Origin: Planctomycetota bacterium
GTDB lineage: Bacteria; Planctomycetota; UBA11346
Reading direction: 5' to 3'
NCBI GenBank assembly: GCA_003136555.1
Contig: PLEW01000217.1
Coordinates: 188 to 41,593, forward strand
Length of the DNA: 41,406 nt
Shown one piece after another: positions 9,516 through 19,600 of the stretch. Made by a program: the position numbers and the translations under genes. The notes under the pieces were generated by a model that worked only from the letters and a program-made list of their open reading frames with translations, ran no database searches and was not told where the DNA came from. The first letter of the stretch is position 1. Every line of letters begins with the position of its first letter.

Positions 9516-10688
9516 GTGAGCCGGTTCGATTGCGTGGTGATCGGTGGCGGGGCCGCCGGACTGTGGTGCGCCATCACCGCGGCGCGTCGCGGACGCCAGG
9601 TCGCGGTCCTCGATCATGCCGAGCGTCTGGGCAAGAAGATCCTGATTTCAGGAGGCGGACGCTGCAATTTCACCAACCTGCACGCTGGTCCAGAAAACTA
9701 CCTTTCCGACAACCCGCATTTCTGCCGCTCGGCGCTGGCGCGCTTCACGCCTGAGGACTTCCTCGAGGCCATCCGCGAGCATGGCATCGCCTACCACGAG
9801 AAGAAGCTCGGCCAGCTGTTCTGCGACGGCTCGGCCAAGCAGATCGTCGCCATGCTGCTGGCCGAGTGCGCCGCTGCCGGCGTGACCATCATGACCTCGT
9901 GCCGCATCGACCAGGTGGTCCGCTCCCCGGACGACGGCTTCTCAATCATCACCTCGCTGGGTGTCATCGCCGGCGGGCGGCTGGTGGTCGCGACCGGGGG
10001 GTTGTCGATCCCGCAGACCGGCGCCAGCGATTTCGGCTACCGCATCGCCCGCCAGTTCGGCCTGCCCATCATCGCCCCTGAACCGGCGCTGGTGCCGCTG
10101 ACCATGCCGAGCCAGGAGCAGCTGGACGAGCTGAGCGGAGTCTCGGCGGACAGCGAGGTCGACGCCGGCGGGCAGGCATTCCGCGAACACCTGCTCTTCA
10201 CCCATCGCGGTCTGAGCGGGCCGGCCATCCTCCAGGCGTCGTCCTACTGGCGGCCCGGGAGCGTACTGTCGATCGATCTGCTGCCGGGGCATGACCTCTC
10301 CCGCCTGCTCACTGCGGCGCGTGCGCACGGCAAGCTGCTGGTGTCGAGCGCCATCGGCGACCTGCTGCCCAAGCGGCTGGTGCAGCGGTGGCTCGGCAGG
10401 AACGGGGGGGATCGGCCGGTCGCAACGCTGAGCGACCAGGCGATCGCGGCGCTGCATGCCGCCTTCCATTCCTGGCAGGCGACACCGGCGGGCAGCGAAG
10501 GCTATCGCACCGCCGAGGTCACCCGCGGCGGGGTGGACACCAGGGCCCTCTCATCCCAGACCATGGAGGCCCGCGACCTCCCCGGCCTCCACTTCATCGG
10601 CGAAGTGGTGGACGTCACCGGCTGGCTCGGAGGCTACAATTTCCAGTGGGCCTGGGCCTCGGGGAATGCCGCCGGCTTGGCGGTCTGA
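9516..10688 (+). CDS. NAD(P)/FAD-dependent oxidoreductase, HI0933/BaiN family
   Basis: GTG start at 9516; DCVVIGGGAAGLWCAITAARRG, GKKILISGGGRCNFTNL, FTHRGLSGPAILQASSYW, GGVDTRALSSQTMEARDLPGLHFIGEVVDVTGWLGGYNFQWAWASGNAAG. Confidence 0.9.
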   Translation: MSRFDCVVIGGGAAGLWCAITAARRGRQVAVLDHAERLGKKILISGGGRCNFTNLHAGPENYLSDNPHFCRSALARFTPEDFLEAIREHGIAYHEKKLGQLFCDGSAKQIVAMLLAECAAAGVTIMTSCRIDQVVRSPDDGFSIITSLGVIAGGRLVVATGGLSIPQTGASDFGYRIARQFGLPIIAPEPALVPLTMPSQEQLDELSGVSADSEVDAGGQAFREHLLFTHRGLSGPAILQASSYWRPGSVLSIDLLPGHDLSRLLTAARAHGKLLVSSAIGDLLPKRLVQRWLGRNGGDRPVATLSDQAIAALHAAFHSWQATPAGSEGYRTAEVTRGGVDTRALSSQTMEARDLPGLHFIGEVVDVTGWLGGYNFQWAWASGNAAGLAV

Positions 10689-10702
10689 GGGCTGCAGACG
10701 GG

Positions 10703-10960
10703 CTACTCGGCCTTCTTGTTGGCCAGGGCCGCGGCGGCGTACTTCTCGGGGTCCTTCTTGATGTCGCTGATGCATTCCTTGCAGCACACGCCGATCGTCA
10801 CCTTGGTGCCGTCCTTGAGCGTGACCGTGTAGGGCTTGGTGTCGGCGTCGACCTTGTCGCCGCTGCCGGGGCAGACGGTATTGACCGGCTTGTCGTCGCC
10901 GGCCGCGGCATACGAGCCGGTGAGCGAGGCGATGGCCAGGAGCGCGAGCAGGAGGCGCAT
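10703..10960 (-). CDS. Small secreted YHS-like metal-binding protein
   Basis: MRLLLALLAIASLTGSYAAAGDDKPVNTVCPGSGDKVDADTKPYTVTLKDGTKVTIGVCCKECISDIKKDPEKY; CP-x-G and CCxxC plus F/I-KKDPEKY as in YHS-type proteins. Confidence 0.65.
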   Translation of the reverse strand: MRLLLALLAIASLTGSYAAAGDDKPVNTVCPGSGDKVDADTKPYTVTLKDGTKVTIGVCCKECISDIKKDPEKYAAAALANKKAE

Positions 10961-11140
10961 GGGACGTCCTTGGGGGTGGGGGGTGCGAGGCGGGGCGGCG
11001 ATCAGCCGGCAGTGTCCCGCGCGTGGGCGAGGTTCCAGGAGCAATCGCTCAAACGTGCGGCAGGCGCATGAAACCGCGATTCCAGGCTGGGGGAGCCGGC
11101 TGGGCGGTGGGGGACGCATGGCGGGTACCGCGTCATGGGC

Positions 11141-13390
11141 CTAGAAATGCTGGAATACCCCTGGTTGGGCATAGAGCTTTTTGCCACCGCAATCGAGCTC
11201 GGCACCATTGGTCAGCGGCCTCCAGGCCGCCACCGGGACGGCGACCGGACGCCAGATCCAGCGACCGTCGTAAAGACCTATCTGACAGGCACTTCTGGTT
11301 CGCGCCCCGGCGATCAGCAGCTGCGATCCGGGGCCACCGACAGTGAGCTGCCGCAGGACCATGGCATAGGCCATCTCCGAGCGGTTCTCCGGACGGGTGA
11401 TGATCAGCGAATCGAAGCCATGCTTGATGTCGATGCCGCAGGGGCTGGTCGCGTCGCTAGGGGGGGCGCCTTGCAGCTCGAGCTGACGCTCCTGGTGGCG
11501 CGGGATGCAGCGCAGCCACAGCGACATGACATTCGCCACCACCAGGATGTTGTCGGCCTCGAGCTCGAGCTTGCAGGTCTGACCGGGCTTGATGGTGATG
11601 CCATCGAGCATGGTGCCGTTCGGGCTGTTGAGGTCCTCGAGCAGGATGCGGTTCTCGATGTGGTCGTAGAGCAGGTTGAGGTGCTGCCGGCTGGCGCGCT
11701 GGCAGGCCTCCTTGTGCAGAGACACCGGGTAGTTGCGCAGGCACAGGTCGGTCGGCGGCTCGCGCAGCCGGCCCAGGCACAGCTTGGGGCGGGCGAACAG
11801 CAGGATCGCCGCCGGGTCGCCGGCGACATTCGGCAGCAGGGTCACCCAATCGTCCGCGATGGCGGTCGAGAGATCGCCCTCGAAGGTCTCGGGTGGCGCC
11901 TTGGGTGCGCTGAAGCGCAGGCCATTCTGGGTGACGGCGGTGGCGAGGGTCTGGGCCGAGCTGCTGGGTGCCGCCTCGACCGCGAGCTTCTCCTCGTTGG
12001 TCATGCGCGTGGTCACCGGCATGTTGCTGGGGACGCTGTCGTCCTCCTCGGCCAGGAAGTTGGCGGCGATGGTGTGGACGAGGTCGGCGGAGATGCCGGG
12101 CGGCGTGCTCTTGAGCTCGGATTCGAGCGGCTCGGAGCCGAGCAGGTTGGTCGCGATGGTGGCGTGCAGGCTCTGATCGCTGCGCAGATCCGTGGCGATG
12201 GTGGCCTGCAGGCTGCGCTCGCTGGCGTTGTTGAGGTCGGAGGCGATGGTCGGCGAATCCGGCATGAAGCCCTGTCCGCCCTTGCCGGAGAGGTCGCCCT
12301 GGCGGGTATCCTCCTCGATCAGCGCTCCCGGGGTCAAGCCGAGCTTGACCAGCACGTTGGCGACCGCCGAACGCAGTTCGGTCGGGTCCTTGTAGCGCTT
12401 GCCGCGCTCCTTCTGCATGCAGGTGAAGATGATCTGGGCGGTGCCCTCGGAGATCACCGGACGCAGCTTGCGGATGTCCGGCACCGAGGCGGTGCAGTGC
12501 TTGTGCAGCACCTCCTGCAGCCGTCCGTCGAAGGGCGCGGCGGCAGCGAGGCAGAAGTAGAGCACCGTGCCCAGGGCGTAGATGTCGCTGCGGATGTCCA
12601 GGTTGGGATCGGTGACGATCTGCTCCGGCGACATGTACAGCGGCGAGCCGACGATCGCGCCCTCCATGGTGAGCATGGTGCGGGTGGACTCGGTCGAGCG
12701 CGCGATGCCGAAGTCGGCGAGCCGCGCCCGGCCGTCGGCGGAGACGAAGATGTTGGGGGGCTTGATGTCGCGATGGATGAGGTGGATGCGGTGCGCTTCG
12801 GCCAGGCCATCCGCCGCCTGGTAGATGATCGCCAGGGCGAGACCCTCGTTGAGGCCGCCCCGGCGTTCGACGAGATCCTTGAGGTCGCCCGAATCGACGA
12901 ATTCCAGCACCATGAAGGGGGTGCGGTCGGCGGACTGGCCAGCATCGAGGCAGCGCACGATGTTGGGATGGGTGAGCTGCTGGGTGATGCGCGCTTCGCG
13001 CTCGAAACGGCGCATGAATTCCGTGCCGTTCGAATTGTCCACCAGGTCGCCGCCGACCGCGGCCTGCTGCTTGAGGGTCTTGACCACCACCAGCTTGTTG
13101 TCCGGCGAGCACGCCAGCCACACCGTGCCCATGCCGCCATCCGCCAGATGGGCGAGCGGGACGTAGGCGCCGAGCATGGGCTGCTCGGGCTTGGGGATGA
13201 AGGCGATCAGCTGATTGGCGAGATGGGCGCTCAGGCCATCGCCGGACATCAGCCAGCGGCGCAGGTCATCGAGGTTGGCGATGCCGCGCTGCTTGGCGTA
13301 TTCGCCCAGGCGCTGGCTGGGCCCCTGTCCGAGCAGGCGGCGCTTGCGCGCCACCTGGACCAGCGCTTCGATGATGACACCGCTTTCCAT
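11141..13390 (-). CDS. Serine/threonine protein kinase with C-terminal FHA-like domain
   Basis: DGGMGTVWLA, VVVKTL, HRDIKPPNIFV, ADFGIAR, PLYMSPEQ; C-terminal SRQHLNLLYDHIENRILLEDLNSPNGTMLDGITIKPG resembles an FHA core (S..H, N..G). Confidence 0.87.
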   Translation of the reverse strand: MESGVIIEALVQVARKRRLLGQGPSQRLGEYAKQRGIANLDDLRRWLMSGDGLSAHLANQLIAFIPKPEQPMLGAYVPLAHLADGGMGTVWLACSPDNKLVVVKTLKQQAAVGGDLVDNSNGTEFMRRFEREARITQQLTHPNIVRCLDAGQSADRTPFMVLEFVDSGDLKDLVERRGGLNEGLALAIIYQAADGLAEAHRIHLIHRDIKPPNIFVSADGRARLADFGIARSTESTRTMLTMEGAIVGSPLYMSPEQIVTDPNLDIRSDIYALGTVLYFCLAAAAPFDGRLQEVLHKHCTASVPDIRKLRPVISEGTAQIIFTCMQKERGKRYKDPTELRSAVANVLVKLGLTPGALIEEDTRQGDLSGKGGQGFMPDSPTIASDLNNASERSLQATIATDLRSDQSLHATIATNLLGSEPLESELKSTPPGISADLVHTIAANFLAEEDDSVPSNMPVTTRMTNEEKLAVEAAPSSSAQTLATAVTQNGLRFSAPKAPPETFEGDLSTAIADDWVTLLPNVAGDPAAILLFARPKLCLGRLREPPTDLCLRNYPVSLHKEACQRASRQHLNLLYDHIENRILLEDLNSPNGTMLDGITIKPGQTCKLELEADNILVVANVMSLWLRCIPRHQERQLELQGAPPSDATSPCGIDIKHGFDSLIITRPENRSEMAYAMVLRQLTVGGPGSQLLIAGARTRSACQIGLYDGRWIWRPVAVPVAAWRPLTNGAELDCGGKKLYAQPGVFQHF
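12050..12255 (-). repeat. Degenerate TIA[ST][DN]L repeats between kinase and FHA domain
   Basis: Protein reads SPTIASDLNNASERSLQATIATDLRSDQSLHATIATNL...DLVHTIAANFL. Confidence 0.7.
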
Positions 13391-13631
13391 CGCCTGCCTC
13401 CGACAAACGCCGTGACCAGCCCAGGGCGGTGTGAGCATGCGCTGTTCCGGGCTTCGGGGCAAGCCCAGAGCCGCCTTCGTAACGCTTGCAGCGCTTGAAT
13501 GGGGCGGCACGACGTCCCGGAGGGACGATTCCGGACAGCGGATTCCAGGCAGACAAAGCGGAAGAAATTCATTGCCTGCCCGGGTGGCCAGACCACCATG
13601 ATACGCTCTGGTCCGTGGAGAGTCGTTGATC

Positions 13632-16600
13632 ATGATTGCCACCCGCTTCATCACCGCTGGCGAAGCCGTCACTACGGCTCGCATCGGTGGTCGACGAGCG
13701 CTGGGTCCGCTGATTGCGTTATTGGCACTTCTCTTGTGCGCACCCACTGCCTTCGCCGCGACGGTGTATGTCAACGCCAGCGCGAGCGGGACCAATGCCG
13801 GCACCAGCTGGACGAATGCCTATACCAATTTGCATACCGCCCTGAGCGGTCGTGCGAGCGGGGATCAGATCTGGGTGGCGAAGGGGACGTATGCGACGGT
13901 ATCGCAGACCGACTACTTCCTGCTGGTCTCGGGAGTGTCGCTCTACGGCGGCTTCGCCGGTACGGAAACGTCGCTCTCGCAGCGCAGCTATTTCGCCAAT
14001 CCGACCATCCTCAGCGGCATCTACCAATCCACGCCATCGGTACTGCATTCCTACCACGTGGTCTATGGCGCCGACAACGCCCTGATCGACGGCTTCACCA
14101 TTTCAGGGGGTGCGGCAAATGGTGCGACCTATCCCGAATTCTATGGTGGCGGCCTGTTCTCCTACACGCTCGGCACCTCGGTAGCGCATTGCGTGTTCCT
14201 GAGCAATACCGCCACCAATGGCGGCGGCGGCATGTTCATCGGCGACGGCAGCGTGGCCTCGACGGTCAGCGACTGCTTCTTCTCCGCCAACACCACCTCG
14301 GGTTCATCCTGGGGCGGTGGCGGGCTGTGGGTGTATGGCGGCGGAGCCAGCACCAGCAACGCCATCACCATCTTCAATTGCGTCTTCTCCGGCAACACCG
14401 CCAGCGTCGCGGGCGGCGGCGGGCTGATGATCAGCAGTGCGACCAGCGCCACGGTCACCAACTGCACGTTCTACAACAATACCTCCACCACCCAGGCCGG
14501 CGGCGGGTTCGCCAACCAGTCGAGCACCAATGTGCAGCTGACCAATTGTCTTGTCTGGGCCAATACCGCGCCGACCGGCCCCGGCATCGGCGGCACGGGC
14601 ACCATTTCGCAGACCGCGAACAACTGCATGTTCCAGGAGACCTCGGCGGCATTGTCGGTGACCCTCGCCAGCGGCTCGTCGGGCGACCTCTACGACATCA
14701 ATCCGCTCTTCCTCAACAGCGGCTCGCCGGCAGGTGCCGATGGCATCTTCGGCACCTTCGATGACGGCCTCCAGCTCACCCTCGGCAGCCCGGCGATCAA
14801 TGCCGGCACGGCGACCGGTGCCCCGGCGACCGACATCCTCAACCTGCCGCTGCCCATCGCCGGCGGCTACGATATCGGCGCCTATGCGTTCCTGCCGGTG
14901 GTCTATGTCACCCCGACCGGCACGGCCAGCGGCGTCTCCTGGGCCACCCCATCCAGCCTGAAGAACGCGCTGGCAAGCTTCCCGATCGGCAGCGGGCAGC
15001 AGATCTGGGTCGAGGCGGGGACCTATTCCCCCGCCTCCCTGACCAGCCCGTCGACTGCCGACACCTTCCTGCTCGCCACCGGCATGCAGGTCTACGGCGG
15101 CTTCGCGGGCACCGAAACCCTGCTCTCGCAGCGCAGCTGGACCGCCAACCAGACCATCCTCAGCGGAGCGAATGGCGGCGCGACCTCCTACCACGTGGTC
15201 ACCGCGACCGGGGTGAACGGCGCCACCCTCGACGGCTTCACCATCACCGGCGGCGCTGCGCTTTCAACCGCGGGCGGCATAGACAGCTATGGCGGTGGCA
15301 TGGTATCCTTTCCTGGCACGGTGACCGTCCAGCATTGCGTGATCACCGGCAACAGCGCCTACTTCGGGGGCGGCGGCGCCTTCATCGAGGCGTCGGCGGG
15401 GGCGGCGCAGTTCAGCAGCGACTTCTTCGTCGGCAATTCCGTCACCTCCACCTCCGCGACCGGCATCGGCGGCGGTGCATTCATCAACTACGGATCCACC
15501 GGGGCGATCCTCACCAATTGCGTGTTCGCCAACAACACCTGCGCCTGCCTCGGCGGCGGTGCGATCTCCAACTATATCGCCAGCTCCGCGGCCAGCATCA
15601 TCAACTGCACCTTCGAGGGCAATTCCGTCACCGGTACCGCCGTCGCCTCGGCGATCTACTACTCCAGCACCACCGCGGGATCGTCCACCTTGGTCAACAC
15701 CGTCTTCTGGAACAACACCGGCACCGGGCAGACGATCACCTCCAACTCCGCCATCACCATCACCGCGACCAATTGCATGATCCAGGACGCCAGCCTGACC
15801 GGCACGGTCACCCTCACGGCGGCATCGTCGGGCAACCTGTTCGCGACCAATCCGAAATTCCTCAATACCTCGCTGCTGGCGGGCGCGGACGGCATCTACG
15901 GCACCACTGACGATGGCCTTGAGCTCACCGCCACCAGCCCGGGAATCGACATCGGAACCAGCACCGGCGCGCCAGCGATCGACATCGCCCAGACGCCTCG
16001 TCCGCTCGGGGCCGGCTACGACATCGGCGCCTACGAATACATCCCCGCTGTTCTGTACGCGACCGCCACCGGCAGCAGCCACGGCCTGTCATGGGCCAAT
16101 CCTGGAAGCTTGAGCGCCCTGCTCGCGGTCGCGGTCCCAGGCGAGCAGATCTGGGTCAAGGCGGGGACCTACTCCCCCGGCAGCGTCGCGACCGCGACCT
16201 TCCAGCTTCCGACGGGAGTCACGGTCTACGGCGGGTTCAACGGCACCGAGACCCTGGTCACCCAGCGCAATGGCGGCCTGAACCAGACCATCCTCTCTGG
16301 CGGCAACCTCTGCTACCATGTCGTCACCGGGGCGAACAACGCCACGCTCACCGACTTCATCATCACCGGCGGTGCCGCAGCGAACTATAACTACACCGAC
16401 AGCCAGGGCGGCGGCGGCATCCTCTGCGATGGCGTCTCGCCGGTAGTCTACGATTGCGTCTTCACCGGCAATTCCTCGACCTATGGCGGAGGTGCGGCCT
16501 GGGTGCGCAATGGCGCGACGCCGACCTTCCGCAACTGCGTCTTCACCGCCAACACCTCGGTGTTCGGCGGCGCGATCGAATGCGAATACAACGCCAGCCC

Positions 16601-19600
16601 GCTCATCTACAATTGCACCTTCAGCCTCAACACCGGTTCTTATGGCGGCGCGATCGAGACCTTCTCCGCCGCCAACCCGGTGCTGCTGAACTGCATTCTC
16701 TGGGGGGACACCTCATCCAGCTCATCGGAATTCTACAACAACGGCACGACGCCGGTGATCACCTACAGCGACATCGAAGGCGGCTCGCCGGTATCCGGGG
16801 TCGGCAACCTCAATGTCGATCCCCAGTTCATCAATACCAGTTCCGCGATCGGGCCCGATGCCCTGTGGATGACCTATGATGACGGTCTGATGCTGGGAAA
16901 CGGCAGCCCATGCCTGACCACGGGGCAGCTGAAGACCGCCCTGATCCCCGATGACATCCTGCGCAGCGTGCGGCCGCTCGGCGGGGTCCCAACCGCCTGC
17001 GCCATGGGCGCCTACGAATCGCCCACCATCACCGTGACGCCTGCGACCCAGACCGCGAGCAAGGGCAGCACCACCACCACGCCACCGGTCACCAGCGTCG
17101 ATGGGACGATCACCCTGACCCGCAACGGCAACACCGACCTCCCCCTCAACGCCACCTTCATGCTCGGGGGGACCGCGACGTCGAGCGACTATGCCGTGCC
17201 CTCGGCAAATGTGACCTTCGTGGCCGGTTCGGCCACCGTCACCGTGCCGATCGACCCGGTGACCACCTCGGTTGCCGGCCCATCGGTCACCGTGGTCCTG
17301 ACGATGGTGACCGCCACCACCGCCTACGAATTCTCCGTGACCAACACCGGTACCGTCACCATCGCCAACCCCAACATCCCCGGGGTGGTGCTGCACCCGA
17401 TCGGGACCTTCGCGTCCAGCCCGGATCCGACCAACGCCCTGCTCACCACCACCATCCAGCCCGGCCATGCCTCGGCGGTGGTCTCCACCTTCGGCGTGAC
17501 GCTCAACAGCCAGCCGACCCAGAACGTGACCGTCAACCTGGCGTCGAGCAACCTCGCTGAAGGGACCATCAGTCCATCCACCCTGACCTTCACCGGCAGC
17601 AACTGGCAGACGGCGCAGGTGGTCACGGTCACCGGCGTGAATGATCCCGTCGATCATGGCAATGGCGACCAGCCCTACAGCATCCAGACCAGCGGCGCCT
17701 CGAGCCAGGACCCGGTCTACAACCGCATCGTCTCGTTCTCCAATCTCCCCGCCGCGCAGAGCAGCTTCACCACCACCCTGCCCTTCATACCCCAGGCCGC
17801 CCTGCCGGCGAACAACTGGGTGGTCAAGCAGACGGTCAACAGCACGAGCAGCTTCATCTCGCCGACGACCTTCTCGGTCACCGCGAGCGGCACCAGCCCC
17901 GCGACCGCCATCATCACCCTCACCACCCCCGCGCCCGCGGGAGCGACGATCACCATCCAGTACCTCAACGAAGCCTCGGGCCTGTCCGGTTCGAAGAACT
18001 ACGACACCCCCATCCCCTTCGCCCTGTTCCAGGGCAACGATTGGGTGGTGAGCGTCGGCGGCGTGGTCCAGGATCCGAGCAAGTCGGGATCGCAGTATAC
18101 GGTGGTCAATGACGGCTCAGGCAACGGCGAAGTGCAGTTCACCGCCAATACGGCCGGTGCGGTGCTGATCCAGGCCGACGTGGTGGCGGCGGTCAACACC
18201 GACAACTACCATAAGAACTTCACTGTCACCCCCTCGGGCACCCTCTCCCTGACCGAGGGCTCGACCAGCGCCACCTACACCGTGGTGCTCAACAGCCAGC
18301 CGAGCAGCGGCACCGTGGTGCTCGATCTGGCGGGTGCGAATCTCGCCAACTTCTCCGCCTATGTGGCCTCGTGGGGCGCCAACTTCACCACCCCGACCAA
18401 TATCAGCACCAATCTCAGCTCGCTGACCTTCACCGCGAGCAATTGGAGCGTCCCTCAGAGCGTCACGGTCTCGGCGGCGCACGACTTCGTCATCGAGACG
18501 CCGACGGCACCGGCCACCGCCTACCCCGCAGCCGTCGCCCAGACGGTCGCCGCCTCGACCACCTGCCCGGAATACCAGTCCCTGCCAGCGCCGACGGTGA
18601 ACCTCTCGGTCACCGACCCCGACCGCGCCGGGGTGGTGATGACCCCGACGGTGGTGACGACATCGGAAAGCGACATCACCAACATGGTGTCCCAGCTGGT
18701 GACGGTGACGCTGACCTCGCTGCCATCGGCCCCGGTGACCGTGCTCATCAGCTGCGTCGACCCGACCACCGATCCGGCCAATGACGGTGGCCAGCTGCTG
18801 GGACCGGGCACGGTGACCTCGCTCAACCAGCAGGTGGGCGTCTACTTCACCACCGAGGTGACCCTGTCCCCCTTCACCTACGCCACCTGGCAGACCGGCC
18901 AGGCCGTCAGCCTGCGGGGCCTGCGCGGCACGCTCGGCCTGTCGCAATCGCCCAACACCACCTATACCCTCAACCTCGCGGCGTCGCCCACCACCACCGA
19001 TAATGCATACAGCCTGGTGGCTTCCGGCATCCTCGCCAACTGCACCAACAAGGACATCGATACCGCCGGAATCATCATCAGCCAGCCGCAGCTGACGGTG
19101 ACGCGCGGCAATACCACCGGCAAGACTTTCACCGTCCAGCTCGCCAGCAGCATGACGCCGGCCTCCGGCGCCTACGTCGAGCTGACCTTCAGCGATGCCT
19201 CCGGCCTGCTCTCGATCTCGCCGAGCACGGTGGTGTTCAACCAGACCACCAACCCCTACAACGACCCGATCACCGTGACGGTCACGGCGCCCGGCAACAG
19301 CGTGGTCGAGCCGCAGACCCAGGCCACCCAGATCACCTGCGCCGTGGTCAGCAATGCGTCCGGCGGCTCGGGCGGCAACAGCGTGAGCTACGATGGCTTG
19401 CCGGTCACGCCGATCGACGTGACGGTGCTCGACACCGGCACCGCCGGCATCGCCATCACCCCCACTGCCGGATTGGTGACCAGCGAGAGCGGTGGCTCGG
19501 CCAGCTTCCAGGTCAGCCTGCTCAGCCGGCCGGCGGTTGCGGTCAATCCCGTGGTCGATGCCCCGGTGACGGTCAGCCTGGCGAGCTCCAACCTCGGCGC

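Noticed and set aside
11135-13498. 787 aa + strand ORF antisense to the FHA kinase
   Set aside because: Shadow ORF; the minus strand carries intact kinase and FHA-like motifs.
13941-16300. Possible CRISPR or mobile-element repeat
   Set aside because: Repeats are ~1 kb, in frame and protein-coding (beta-helix modules), with no spacers, terminal inverted repeats or transposase.
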